In this document: positions 26,950-36,007 of the stretch, piece after piece
Layout: each line of letters opens with the position of its first letter
How positions within the stretch are numbered: position 1 is the stretch's first letter
Assembly (NCBI GenBank): GCA_029880855.1
Contig: JAOUNS010000008.1
Span: 112,855 to 176,854, forward strand
DNA length: 64,000 nt
Reading direction: 5' to 3'
DNA from: Gammaproteobacteria bacterium
GTDB taxonomy: Bacteria > Pseudomonadota > Gammaproteobacteria > UBA6429 > Thiohalophilaceae
Notes under the pieces: model-generated
Told to the model about the DNA's origin: nothing
What the model saw: the letters and a program-made list of their open reading frames with translations, nothing else
The model's database searches: none
Made by a program: the position numbers and the translations under genes

Positions 26950-27414
26950 ATGTCTTTTGCCATTGCCTTACACATGCTTGCCGCTGTCATTTGGGTCGGC
27001 GGTATGTTCTTTGCCTATGTTTGTTTGCGCCCGGTCGCGGCGACCCTGCTCGACCCGCCACAGCGGCTGCCCCTCTGGGTTCATGTGTTTGGCAAGTTCT
27101 TCCCCTATGTCTGGATCTGCGTGGTCACGCTGCCGCTGACCGGCTACTGGATGATTTTCAACAGGCTGGGCGGGATGGCCGGCGCACCGATGTATGTGCA
27201 CATCATGAATGGCATCGGTACGGTGATGATACTTATTTATATGCACGTCTACTTTGCCCCGTTCCGGCGTCTGAAGCAGGCCGTGGCGGATCAAAACTGG
27301 CCGGAGGGAGGGAAAAAACTGGCGCAGATCAGAATGCTGGTGGCACTCAACCTGACACTGGGCATCATCACGGTGCTGGTAGCCGCCGGGGGACGTTATA
27401 TGGCGGTCACCTGA
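26950..27414 (+). CDS. CopD-family membrane protein
   Basis: 154 aa from the ATG at 26950 (AAGGGG upstream). Four membrane segments: FAIALHMLAAVIWVGGMFF (with the HxxxxxxWxGG motif of the CopD/haem-copper type), YVWICVVTLPLTGYWMIF, YVHIMNGIGTVMILIYMHVYF and MLVALNLTLGIITVLVAAGG. Conserved His residues in helices 1 and 3 could bind copper or haem. CopD proteins are linked to copper uptake. Its 3' end overlaps the convergent cyclase gene by 19 bp. Confidence 0.85.
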   Translation: MSFAIALHMLAAVIWVGGMFFAYVCLRPVAATLLDPPQRLPLWVHVFGKFFPYVWICVVTLPLTGYWMIFNRLGGMAGAPMYVHIMNGIGTVMILIYMHVYFAPFRRLKQAVADQNWPEGGKKLAQIRMLVALNLTLGIITVLVAAGGRYMAVT

Positions 27415-28700
27415 TCGCCGACATAAAAGATATAGCGATTCTTGCCCTTGCCCTTGGCCTCATACATGGCCATGTCGGCCTGCTTGATCAGCCCTTCCAT
27501 GTCATCACTGTTTCGGGGATAAAGGCTGATCCCGATACTGGTGGTGACGGCGGTTTCGTTGACACCGATGCGAATGGGTTCGGCGATGGTATCGATGATC
27601 TTCTGCGCGGCGATCTCCACCCCGGCCACACTGCCTGCTTCAGGTAACAGCACGGTGAACTCATCACCGCCAAAGCGGGCAATAGTGTCGGTCTCGCGCA
27701 TTACTTTGCCGAGCCGTATCGCCACTTCCTTGATCACTTCATCGCCGGCGTTATGGCCCAGACTGTCATTGATCTCCTTAAAGCCATCCAGATCCAGAAA
27801 CATCACCGCCACCAGATCCTGATTCCGTTTGGCCTGGGAAATGGCCTGCTTTAGGCGATCATGAAAGGCCAGCCGATTGGGCAGTTTGCTCAGGCTGTCG
27901 TAGTGGGCAAGATAGAAGAGTCGTTCTTCACTCTCTTTTTGTGAACTGACATCGGAGAAGATGGCAATGTAGTGACTGGTCTCGCCGCTCTCATCCATTA
28001 CCGCCGTGATCATCAACCATTCCGGATAAATTTCGCCGCTCTTGCGCCGATTCCAGATCTCCCCTTCCCAGCGTTTGTTGCTGAGCAAGGTCCCCCACAA
28101 CTGATCATAAAACAGACTGTCCTGCCGTCCCGATTGCAGGATACGGGGATTACTGCCAATCACCTCTTCCCGGTTATAACCGGTCACATCACAAAATGCC
28201 TTGTTTACATTCAGAATGGCGCCATCTGTATCGGTGATGATCACCCCTTCCATGGCGTTCTCAAACACCTTGCCCATCAGGGTGGCGATCAGACTCAGAT
28301 CATGTTTTATCGCACCTTTCAGTTCACCGATTTGATGCCGAAACTGGCGACAGATACCATTAAACGCATCGTAGTCATCGACGGTAACCGATTCACCCTG
28401 CAACAGTTTCTCGACCAGGGTTCGCACCTGCGCATGGACTTCTTCATGCACCACGCCGATCGCCGCATAGGTCGGATCATTGTAGATATCGGGTTCATCC
28501 ACACTGGCGTACCAGCGACCGAAGTAACACTGGTGCAACAAGTCCTGATTAAAGTGTTCCAGATCAGCCCGCTCGCGACAGACAAAGGCACGGTTCACCG
28601 CGGCCAGCCAGCGATAGTGATACTCCAGCGCCAGATCAATCTCATTGAGATACTGATCCAGTTCCGATGCGGTTAAGCGTTGAAAAAGTGTAAGGTCCAT
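27396..28700 (-). CDS. Diguanylate cyclase with N-terminal CZB zinc-sensing domain and PAS domain
   Basis: 434 aa. Residues 1-100 form a chemoreceptor zinc-binding (CZB) domain with candidate ligands His28, Cys58 (in HQCYFGRWY), His85 and His89 (HEEVH), as in the zinc-inhibited cyclase DgcZ. A PAS domain follows at about 143-255 (VFENAMEGVIITDTDG, CDVTGYNREEVIG). The GGDEF domain has DLDGFKEIND, the catalytic FGGDEF at 343-348 and an intact inhibitory I-site RETD five residues before it. It should make c-di-GMP, probably controlled by zinc and a PAS ligand. No transmembrane segment is present. No EAL partner in the window. Confidence 0.93.
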   Translation of the reverse strand: MDLTLFQRLTASELDQYLNEIDLALEYHYRWLAAVNRAFVCRERADLEHFNQDLLHQCYFGRWYASVDEPDIYNDPTYAAIGVVHEEVHAQVRTLVEKLLQGESVTVDDYDAFNGICRQFRHQIGELKGAIKHDLSLIATLMGKVFENAMEGVIITDTDGAILNVNKAFCDVTGYNREEVIGSNPRILQSGRQDSLFYDQLWGTLLSNKRWEGEIWNRRKSGEIYPEWLMITAVMDESGETSHYIAIFSDVSSQKESEERLFYLAHYDSLSKLPNRLAFHDRLKQAISQAKRNQDLVAVMFLDLDGFKEINDSLGHNAGDEVIKEVAIRLGKVMRETDTIARFGGDEFTVLLPEAGSVAGVEIAAQKIIDTIAEPIRIGVNETAVTTSIGISLYPRNSDDMEGLIKQADMAMYEAKGKGKNRYIFYVGDQVTAI

Positions 28701-28763
28701 GCGGTTCGGACTTATATATTATAGGGTTATATTGAATAAAGGATTGCTATCCTACCAAATCTA

Positions 28764-28794
28764 TACCCGATAAGCCCACTCAAATTATCGGGTA
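28764..28794 (-). terminator. Hairpin after djlA
   Basis: TACCCGATAA/TTATCGGGTA, a perfect 10-bp stem with an 11-nt loop, lies 6 bp past the djlA stop codon. The T-run is poor (TAGATTT), so termination efficiency is uncertain. Confidence 0.6.
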
Positions 28795-28800
28795 CCACCG

Positions 28801-29604
28801 CTAATTGCCCCGATCTTTTTGGATCAGATCATAAGCCGACTTGATCTCCTGGGTCTTCTCATTGGCGATCTTGATCATCTCTTCCGGCAGACCACGTGCC
28901 ACCAGCTTGTCCGGATGGTGCTGGTTCATCTGGCGACGATAGGCCTTTTTCACCTCCGCATCAGAGGCATCTGATGCCACCCCCAACACAATATAGGCCT
29001 TGCGCAACAAATCAGTATGCGACCTAGATGGCTTCTGCTGTTGCGCACCGAATCCGCGTTTAAAGGCTTCCTGGGCCATCACCATCCCTTCCAGTTGCGC
29101 CAGACGATAGTTCGAAATGCCGAGGGTCTTGGCTATGTGTTTCAGGATGCGCTCTTCAGCCGGCTGGATCTTTCCATCTGCATAGGCCGCTTGCAGCAAG
29201 GTTTCGATAAACATTTGAATGATATTGCGCTGGCCGTGACAAATCGTCCGAAACTGCTTCAAAGCCAAATCGAGAGGAAAATCAGGTTTCTTGCCGCGAT
29301 TGAACAACTCAATCGCCGTCAAGCGCTGCGACTCATTCAGGGCCATCCGTTGCATCACAGAACGCGCCATGGCGATCTTGTTCTCACTCACCCGCCCGCC
29401 CGCCTTGGCGACATGGCCCATCACGGAAAACAGGGTGGTGAAAAAACTGGCCTGGATCTGCTCGACTTCCGAATGGCTGAGGAAAATGGCCTGCCCCAGG
29501 CCGATATCAATAAAATGCCCCAGAAACGCCCCGACGACAGCACCGAAGACATCGCCCAGCATATAACCGAATGCCGCACCCAGCAGTTTTCCCCAAATCG
29601 ACAC
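28801..29604 (-). CDS. djlA: DnaJ-like membrane co-chaperone DjlA
   Basis: 267 aa from a GTG at 29604. An N-terminal glycine-zipper membrane anchor (GAAFGYMLGDVFGAVVGAFLGHF) is followed by a TerB-like helical domain (ALNESQRLTAIELFNRGK, ADGKIQPAEERILKHIAKTLG) and a C-terminal J domain with HPD in QHHPDKLVARGLP. This is the standard DjlA order. It stimulates DnaK at the inner membrane and in E. coli feeds the Rcs response. Transcribed alone. Confidence 0.95.
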   Translation of the reverse strand: MSIWGKLLGAAFGYMLGDVFGAVVGAFLGHFIDIGLGQAIFLSHSEVEQIQASFFTTLFSVMGHVAKAGGRVSENKIAMARSVMQRMALNESQRLTAIELFNRGKKPDFPLDLALKQFRTICHGQRNIIQMFIETLLQAAYADGKIQPAEERILKHIAKTLGISNYRLAQLEGMVMAQEAFKRGFGAQQQKPSRSHTDLLRKAYIVLGVASDASDAEVKKAYRRQMNQHHPDKLVARGLPEEMIKIANEKTQEIKSAYDLIQKDRGN

Positions 29605-29826
29605 AGAAACTTACCCCAATAGCTCTTAAATTTTTCAGGATATATGGGCTGTTTTCCCTGATAACACCCTGTCGTGATACACCGATTCATTTTATGTGTA
29701 CCCATCCCGCAAACATCAGGTGGAAAGATAATTGTAGCGGGTTTATTCTGGTTTCCACCGAGAAACCCCATCCCCGTATATGAACATGCGGCATACAACG
29801 GATACACACCGAGCAGGGATGAAACC

Positions 29827-30798
29827 ATGTTGAAGATACTGAAACTGACGCTTGGATTTTTTATTGTAGTACTGTCATCGCCGGCCCGGGCGGATATTGA
29901 CTGGCTCTCCTATCAACACGTCCCCCTTGACGATGTCATAAAAACACATGCCCCACACTTCAAGGCCGGCGATATAGATAAACAGTTCAGCGGTGCCCCG
30001 TTCAAATTCACCAGTCGGGTGATTTATACCGGCAAAACCCGGGAAATCAGCGCCGAAAAATTGCAGTTTTTGCAAATGTGGGGAAAAACCCTGCAAATTT
30101 CCGCAGAGTTCATTGCACAATACAAGCAGGAGATACTGGTTAAAACCAAACAGCAGGAGTTGTGGATACCCATGCAATCGATGGTACTTAACTTCATGGC
30201 CAGGGAGTTAAAACCGGGCGATACCTATTATCTCTACTACATCATGAACGGCATGCTGAAAAAAGAATGGGTGTTTACTGCGGTAGAATTTCAGCGCATA
30301 CATCTATCGAGTCATGATCTCAATAATCCAACACTGGTGGACCATTTTCGATCCAGAGAGGATCAGCTGATTTGCATTACCGGAAAAACCGATCCGAATG
30401 CATGCTCCCATATCGGACCGTTTAAAATCGGCGCCCCCTACAAGGCCATGGATAACCCCTGGAAAGAAATCGCACAAAACAATGGCGTCACCGTTACGGC
30501 TTACCCCATTATCAACAATGATAAACACAACGCGTATTGGGTAATCGGACACAAGGCCGGCACAATCACCTCCCTGCAACTCACCGGTAACTATGCTGAC
30601 GACAAGCTGAGCTTTTCCTCGATCAAACTGGATGACAGTCAGGACAAGGTCAAATCCATCCTTGGGCCGAGATACCGGGTAAAACAGCTACAGGATATAA
30701 ATGGTGAGATGTGGGATTACTACCCTTTCCCGATCAGCATTGAATTTGTCAAAGGCAAGGTCTATTCGATCAGGGTGACAGAGACCAACAACCCGTAA
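29827..30798 (+). CDS. Secreted protein of unknown function
   Basis: 323 aa from the ATG at 29827 (AGGGATGAAACC upstream). The signal peptide (MLKILKLTLGFFIVVLSS) ends near ARADID. The body has no motif I recognise. A region of beta-rich sequence (FTSRVIYTGKTREISAEKLQFLQMWG, YYLYYIMNGMLKKEWVFTAVEFQRI) precedes a C-terminal part (VKSILGPRYRVKQLQDINGEMWDYYPFPISIEF) that resembles in spacing the repeat units of small periplasmic SmpA/BamE-like folds, but this is weak. Two cysteines (CITGKTDPNAC) could form a disulfide. Single-gene unit. Confidence 0.65.
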   Translation: MLKILKLTLGFFIVVLSSPARADIDWLSYQHVPLDDVIKTHAPHFKAGDIDKQFSGAPFKFTSRVIYTGKTREISAEKLQFLQMWGKTLQISAEFIAQYKQEILVKTKQQELWIPMQSMVLNFMARELKPGDTYYLYYIMNGMLKKEWVFTAVEFQRIHLSSHDLNNPTLVDHFRSREDQLICITGKTDPNACSHIGPFKIGAPYKAMDNPWKEIAQNNGVTVTAYPIINNDKHNAYWVIGHKAGTITSLQLTGNYADDKLSFSSIKLDDSQDKVKSILGPRYRVKQLQDINGEMWDYYPFPISIEFVKGKVYSIRVTETNNP

Positions 30799-30828
30799 AT
30801 CATTACTTGTGCAGCTTGTGATTGACTC

Positions 30829-30851
30829 GTTCCCACGCTCTGCGTGGGAAC
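30829..30851. repeat. Dispersed palindrome GTTCCCACGC/GCGTGGGAAC
   Basis: A perfect 10-bp-arm palindrome with a TCT loop lies between two convergent genes. This GTTCCCACGCTCTGCGTGGGAAC unit is a widely dispersed REP-like element in proteobacterial genomes and may also act as a terminator. Confidence 0.75.
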
Positions 30852-30857
30852 AAGCTA

Positions 30858-31367
30858 TCAGCGAATCGCAAGCAGTGAGATCAGCGCATGGGCCGCCTTT
30901 TCACCCAACACACCACCCCACCACTTTGTATCCTCACCATCTCTGAACACCACAATCACCTGCCGACACGGCAAGCCAAAGGCGACCTCAACCATTTGCC
31001 AGCCCTGATAGAATCGCATTCCGGACAACGCCCGGTTTAGACAACGCACCGTCACATCAGCATAGTTGTCTTTATCCAGCAGAAGGCCGGCAATTTGTGT
31101 TGACTTGCTTTGTTCCAGCACAACCGGCTTGCTGATAACAGGATAACCGGCGATACGGTGATTATTTGCCAGTGCATGTTCTTGCGATTCCACAGCAGCA
31201 ACCGGTTTCAAACGCGCTGTCTCGACCCGATCAGGTTGCTCAACAACAGAGATATATTTGCCAAGCGCCTCGCGCAAAGAAAATGGTTGATCACCGGCGT
31301 GAGTGGCAAAAGGCAGGGCGATGAAGCACAACAAGAGAGATAAAAAACAGTTCAACGAAGTATGCAC
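30858..31367 (-). CDS. Secreted protein of unknown function
   Basis: 169 aa from a GTG at 31367 with AGGA 6 nt upstream. The signal peptide (LNCFLSLLLCFIALPFA) ends near THAGD. The mature protein has three notable stretches: VEQPDRVETARLKPVAAVES, an unstructured linker, and a C-terminal segment with a Cys pair in VTVRCLNRAL and FGLPCRQVIVVFRD and a hydrophobic end (KAAHALISLLAIR). No family recognised. It is the only gene between two repeat elements (30829 and 31421). Confidence 0.6.
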   Translation of the reverse strand: MHTSLNCFLSLLLCFIALPFATHAGDQPFSLREALGKYISVVEQPDRVETARLKPVAAVESQEHALANNHRIAGYPVISKPVVLEQSKSTQIAGLLLDKDNYADVTVRCLNRALSGMRFYQGWQMVEVAFGLPCRQVIVVFRDGEDTKWWGGVLGEKAAHALISLLAIR

Positions 31368-31420
31368 ACGATGTCCTTTTCTTATGTGTTATAGCATTGC
31401 GGGAACCAGTATATAAATCC

Positions 31421-31459
31421 TTTGCGTTCTCTGTGACTCTGCGTCCTCTGCGCTATTTT
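31421..31459. repeat. Half copy of the CGCAGAG repeat family
   Basis: CCTTTGCGTTCTCTGTGACTCTGCGTCCTCTGCG corresponds to one arm of the family seen in the trp region, without an opposing arm. It lies upstream of the secreted-protein gene and past the cupredoxin gene. Confidence 0.65.
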
Positions 31460-31480
31460 CTCAAACTGGAGACAACCACC

Positions 31481-31840
31481 CTACTTCACCACCAACATCC
31501 CCCGATACATCTGCATCTGACACGTAAAGGGGTATTCACCGGCGTTTTCGGGCTGGAGTTTGATGTCGATGGTTTGATCGACGGGCAGGTCGATGGTTAA
31601 ACCAAAATCCGCGAAAACGACTTTTTCGGCGCAGGGGCTGTGGTCCTTGCGGGTGAAGCGCAGGGTGATGGGTTGGCCGACGTTGACTTCAATGCGGGCC
31701 GGTTCGTAGACACCGTTGTCGACCAGGATGTCGACGCTGCCGCCCACGCTGTGTCGGGTGGCGGGTTTGGCGATCCAGAACCAGTAGATGATCAGGCCGA
31801 TGAGCAGGACACTGATGATGTTGACCAGTGTAGCTGTCAT
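31481..31840 (-). CDS. Membrane-anchored cupredoxin-domain protein
   Basis: 119 aa. A single N-terminal helix ([17 protein letters not shown]) is followed by a cupredoxin_1-type beta-sandwich: [34 protein letters not shown] ... [19 protein letters not shown]. Candidate copper ligands are Cys in DHSPC and Cys/Met in CQMQM. Its ATG overlaps the copA stop (ATGA), so it is translationally coupled to the copper ATPase and probably receives or delivers copper on the periplasmic side. Confidence 0.85.
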   Translation of the reverse strand: MTATLVNIISVLLIGLIIYWFWIAKPATRHSVGGSVDILVDNGVYEPARIEVNVGQPITLRFTRKDHSPCAEKVVFADFGLTIDLPVDQTIDIKLQPENAGEYPFTCQMQMYRGMLVVK

Positions 31841-34059
31841 GCGTCACGCCTTGTCTTGAAGAGTCGCAGGCGGTTGGCGTTGCTGACTACGGTGACCGAG
31901 GACATGGCCATGGCGGCGCCGGCGATCATGGGATTGAGCAGGATGCCGATGAAGGGATAGAGCACCCCGGCGGCGACCGGGATACCCAGTGAGTTGTAGA
32001 TAAAAGCGCCGAACAGGTTTTGTTTGATATTACGCACGGTGGCGCGGGAGACAGCAATGGCGTCGGCCACGCCGTGCAGGGAACCGCGCATAAGGGTGAT
32101 ATCCGCGCTTTCGATGGCCACATCGGTACCGGAGCCGATGGCAAAGCCGACATCGGCGCGGGCCAGGGCCGGGGCATCGTTGATGCCGTCCCCCACCATG
32201 CCGACGATCTCTTTCGCTTCCTGCAATTCGGTCACCTTCTGGTGTTTTTCCTGGGGCAGCACCTCGGCCAGCACCACATCCACCCCGACCTGGTGGGCCA
32301 CCGCCTTGGCGGTGGAGATGTTGTCGCCGGTGAGCATGATCACCTTCAAACCCAGTTTGTGCAGTCGGGCAATGGCGGCTTTGGAATCGGGTTTGACCGG
32401 ATCGGCCACGGCAATGATCCCCTGCAATTTGCCGCCGATGGCCAGGTACATGGCGGTCTCGGCCCGGGTCGCCAGTTGCCGGGCCTGATCCTGCAAGCTG
32501 CCCACGGCAATGCGATATTTGGTCAGCAGGCGGGCGTTGCCCAGCAGGACCGGCTGTCCGTTGATGGTCCCCTGCACGCCATGTCCGGCGACAGCCTGAA
32601 AGCCGGTCACAGCCGGGAGGGTGAGTCCCTTTACCTGCGCCGCGCTGACAATGGCTGCCGCCAAAGGATGTTCTGAGGAGGTCTCCAGTCCGGCGGCACA
32701 GGCCAGCAATTCGTCTTTGGTGATGCCATTCACCGGGTAAATACCGGTCACGGCCGGTTTACCCTGGGTGATGGTGCCGGTCTTGTCGAGGACGATGGCG
32801 GTGAGCCGCCCGGCCTGTTGCAGGGCGTCGCCATTGCGGATCAAGACCCCGAATTCGGCCGCCTTGCCCACCCCCACCATGATGGAGATAGGCGTGGCCA
32901 GTCCCAGCGCACAGGGACAGGCGATGATCAGTACGGTCATGGTGGTAACCAGGGTAAAGCTGATTTTTGGTTCCGGCCCGAAGTTGAACCAGACCATGAA
33001 GGTGATCACAACCACGATCAGCACGGACGGGACAAACACCGCCGCCACCTTGTCCACGATACGACCAATGGCCGGTTTGCTGGACTGGGCCTGTCGCACC
33101 ATCTCGATGATCTGTGCCAGCACCGTGTCCTTGCCGATGCGTTTGGACTGAAACAGAAAGCTGCCGGTGCCGTTGATAGTCCCGGCCGACACCTGATCGC
33201 CGGTCTTTTTCCCCACCGGCACCGGTTCACCGGTGAGCATGGATTCATCTATATTGGAGTGACCGTCGATGATCACCCCGTCCACCGGGATACGTTCGCC
33301 GGGCCGGACCCGCAGGGTCTCCGCCAGCCCCACGTCACCGATGGGGATATCCAGTTCCACCCCATTGCGCACCACACGGGCGGTCCGGGGTTGCAGACCG
33401 ATCAGCCGTTTGATCGCCTCGGAGGTCTTGCCCCGGGCGCGCATCTCCAGGGCCGAACCGAAGTTGATCAGGGCGATGATGATGACCGCTGCTTCAAAAT
33501 AGACATGACGGGCCGAAGGCGGCACCAGCGCCGGATAGATGGTAATGACGGTTGAGAATAACCAGGCGGTACCGGTACCCAGGGCAATCAGGGTATCCAT
33601 GTTGGCGTTGTGATTGCGGAAGGATTTCCAGGCCCCGGTAAAAAAATGGCCGCCGGAATAACCGAGCACCCCGACTGTCGCGACTGAAGCGATCAGCCAG
33701 ACCAGTTGCCCCCAGGGTTGATCCAGGGCGGGAAACAGTCCTGACATGCCGCCAATGAACAGGGGAACCCCCACCACGGCGGCGACGACGGTCTTGTGCA
33801 GCAGCGCCCTGTAATAGGCCAGCTCCACCGCCTCTTTTTCCGCTTCGCTCTCTTCCCCTTTCAGTTCAGCGGCGGCATAACCGGCCTGGCTCACTGCATT
33901 GATCAGGGCAGTGACGGAGACATTACCCTCCACGCCGGCCGTATGCTCCGCAAAATTCACACTGGCCGATGTTACGCCCGGCACGGATTGCAGCGCCGTT
34001 TCGACGGCCCCGACACAACCCGCGCAACTCATACCAGAGATGGATAAACGATATTGCAT
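31837..34059 (-). CDS. copA: Copper-translocating P1B-type ATPase
   Basis: 740 aa from the ATG at 34059; an ATG at 34137 would add 26 residues without a better ribosome-binding site. One heavy-metal-associated domain ([11 protein letters not shown]) lies at the N-terminus. The membrane metal-binding motif is [13 protein letters not shown]. Phosphorylation occurs at the Asp in DKTGTITQG; other ATPase motifs are TGEPVPV, MLTGDN and [16 protein letters not shown]. It pumps Cu(I) from the cytoplasm. CopA of this type can also serve cytochrome oxidase assembly, where a TauE/SafE-like gene is often near, as here. Downstream is the coupled cupredoxin gene. Confidence 0.95.
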   Translation of the reverse strand: MQYRLSISGMSCAGCVGAVETALQSVPGVTSASVNFAEHTAGVEGNVSVTALINAVSQAGYAAAELKGEESEAEKEAVELAYYRALLHKTVVAAVVGVPLFIGGMSGLFPALDQPWGQLVWLIASVATVGVLGYSGGHFFTGAWKSFRNHNANMDTLIALGTGTAWLFSTVITIYPALVPPSARHVYFEAAVIIIALINFGSALEMRARGKTSEAIKRLIGLQPRTARVVRNGVELDIPIGDVGLAETLRVRPGERIPVDGVIIDGHSNIDESMLTGEPVPVGKKTGDQVSAGTINGTGSFLFQSKRIGKDTVLAQIIEMVRQAQSSKPAIGRIVDKVAAVFVPSVLIVVVITFMVWFNFGPEPKISFTLVTTMTVLIIACPCALGLATPISIMVGVGKAAEFGVLIRNGDALQQAGRLTAIVLDKTGTITQGKPAVTGIYPVNGITKDELLACAAGLETSSEHPLAAAIVSAAQVKGLTLPAVTGFQAVAGHGVQGTINGQPVLLGNARLLTKYRIAVGSLQDQARQLATRAETAMYLAIGGKLQGIIAVADPVKPDSKAAIARLHKLGLKVIMLTGDNISTAKAVAHQVGVDVVLAEVLPQEKHQKVTELQEAKEIVGMVGDGINDAPALARADVGFAIGSGTDVAIESADITLMRGSLHGVADAIAVSRATVRNIKQNLFGAFIYNSLGIPVAAGVLYPFIGILLNPMIAGAAMAMSSVTVVSNANRLRLFKTRRDA

Positions 34060-34322
34060 TAAATTAGTTAAGTCTTTATTAGCCGTAACAGGCAGCTTTA
34101 TCGTTGCCTGATGACAATGTTTAACAAACCCATTCAATAACTGTGATAACTGTCACAATCATTCGGGCTAAAATTACTGCACGATTTATGTTTTTTCGGT
34201 ATCAGACGATAAACCACTATAACGGCGGTACCGGTATAAAGAAAAGAAAAATATCAGCTCGCAGGTGGGGAGAATAAAAACAAACACCCATATTTGCTGC
34301 AAGAATTAGAATGGAGACGCTC

Positions 34323-35192
34323 ATGGCCACGTTAAAACCGCGTGATTTAATCACTGCTAACCTGCACCTCGTCTCACTGCCTGATGTAGTGTTACGCATC
34401 AATGAAATGGTTGAAGATCCCAACTCCAATGCCGCCGAAATTGGCAGCCTGATCGCGGAAGATCCGGCCCTCACTGCACGTCTGTTGCGCGTGGTTAACA
34501 GTTCCCTGTTTGGCTTTCCATCACAAATCGATACCATTTCCATGGCCATTACCATCCTTGGTACACGGCAGTTACGTGATCTGGTCATGGCGACCGCGGT
34601 GGTGGATCAGTTCCATGATCTCACCAATGAAGTGGTGGATATGGAAACCTTCTGGTGTCACAGCGTCACCACTGCCGTTGCCGCCCGTACCCTCAGTGCT
34701 TATCTGAAAGTGCGCAACACTGAACGTTTTTTTGTCACCGGCCTGTTGCACGATATCGGTAAACTGGTGATGTATGTCAGTCATCCCGATGCATCAAAAC
34801 AGGTGATCGAACTGACCGGTGAAAAAACCCTCGATACCTCACAGCTGGAGCAATCGGTGTTCGGCTTTTCCCATGCCGATGTCGGTGCAGAATTACTGCG
34901 TGCCTGGAAGCTGCCCGATTCACTGATCGAACCAACCATGTATCACCATCGCCCGATCCGTGCGACTCACTATAAGAACGAAACCGCTATTGTGCATGTC
35001 GCAGATGTTATCGCCAACAACCTGCACGCCCCCATCTCTGCCGACGATGACAACCCGGCGGATAAAGTCGCGCTGCTGACGCTCGGTCTGGGCCAGGACT
35101 TTATCGGCAAGCTGCATGAGATGGTCTACGAACAACTGGATGACTCACTCCAGGTCATCTTCTATGACAGTAAAAACAGCAAGGCCGCCTGA
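34323..35192 (+). CDS. HDOD-domain protein
   Basis: 289 aa from the ATG at 34323 (GGAG 6 nt upstream; ATG at 34311 is the alternative). HDOD signatures are LHLVSLPDVVLRINEMVEDP, SLIAEDPALTARLLRVVNSSLFGF and ISMAITILGTRQLRDLVMATAV. Unlike most HDOD proteins it keeps an HD pair (GLLHDIGKL). A second, more divergent HDOD protein is at 62567. Family knowledge: HDOD proteins act in signalling and c-di-GMP-linked regulation; enzymatic activity is generally absent. Divergent from copA. Confidence 0.92.
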   Translation: MATLKPRDLITANLHLVSLPDVVLRINEMVEDPNSNAAEIGSLIAEDPALTARLLRVVNSSLFGFPSQIDTISMAITILGTRQLRDLVMATAVVDQFHDLTNEVVDMETFWCHSVTTAVAARTLSAYLKVRNTERFFVTGLLHDIGKLVMYVSHPDASKQVIELTGEKTLDTSQLEQSVFGFSHADVGAELLRAWKLPDSLIEPTMYHHRPIRATHYKNETAIVHVADVIANNLHAPISADDDNPADKVALLTLGLGQDFIGKLHEMVYEQLDDSLQVIFYDSKNSKAA

Positions 35193-35263
35193 AACAAGAA
35201 CAGCTTTGAGCTTGTACTGATTTCTGTTTACACTGGGCCGGCATTTTCTGCTGAGATAACCCT

Positions 35264-36007
35264 GTGACCCTGACACTACTGAATGCCTTTCTGGTCGGCC
35301 TGTTTAGCACCATCCATTGCCTGGGCATGTGCGGCGGCATCATTGGCACATTGACCATGAGTCTGCCCGAGCAAACCCGTGAACAGCCGCTGCGTCTGCT
35401 CGCCTATACCTCCATGTTTAACACCGGCCGGATCATCAGTTACATGCTGGCCGGGGCCATTGCCGGTGCCTTTGGTCAAACAGTCATGGAATTTCTCAGC
35501 CCCAAGTATGCCCACCTTATATTACAAACCTTCGCCACGCTGATCATGGTCGGCATTGGTTTGCATCTGGCGGGCTGGTTTCCCCGTCTCAACCTGATCG
35601 AAAGTATTGGCCAACCCCTGTGGCGCAAACTTGAACCCTATGCGCATCGACTGTTACCCGTACAATCACCGGGACAGGCCTTTTTGTTTGGGGTAATATG
35701 GGGCTGGTTACCGTGTGGTCTGGTTTATTCCGCACTGATCTGGTCAACATCATCCGGCACCGCCCATGAAGGCGCGTTGTTCATGCTGGCCTTCGGTGCA
35801 GGCACACTGCCCACGGTAATGGCAGCCGGTCTGGTCACCGGCTGGATGGTCAAACTGGGACAGATCCCGCATATCAAAACCGCTATCGGCAGTCTGATCA
35901 TCATATTGGCCATAACCAGTTTTATTATTACCGTTCAATACGGAACAAAAGAACATCATCACGGGGGTCATGCAGGTGGAGACTTTCAACCAACAGTTAC
36001 TCGGTAA
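35264..36007 (+). CDS. TauE/SafE-like membrane protein (COG2836)
   Basis: 247 aa from a GTG at 35264. Six or so membrane helices, with the family motif FLVGLFSTIHCLGMCGGIIG in helix 1 (His and Cys pair that may bind metal) and FGVIWGWLPCGLVYSAL in the second half. The C-terminus is His-rich (KEHHHGGHAGGD). COG2836 proteins are often adjacent to copA/ccoI and cytochrome cbb3 oxidase genes and are thought to help copper or sulfur-compound transport; that role is inferred. It overlaps the next gene by 38 bp. Confidence 0.88.
   Translation: MTLTLLNAFLVGLFSTIHCLGMCGGIIGTLTMSLPEQTREQPLRLLAYTSMFNTGRIISYMLAGAIAGAFGQTVMEFLSPKYAHLILQTFATLIMVGIGLHLAGWFPRLNLIESIGQPLWRKLEPYAHRLLPVQSPGQAFLFGVIWGWLPCGLVYSALIWSTSSGTAHEGALFMLAFGAGTLPTVMAAGLVTGWMVKLGQIPHIKTAIGSLIIILAITSFIITVQYGTKEHHHGGHAGGDFQPTVTR

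Noticed and set aside
32020..32676. Long antisense frame opposite copA
   Set aside because: Gly/His-rich nonsense typical of an overlapping high-G+C gene; the sense strand encodes a clear ATPase.
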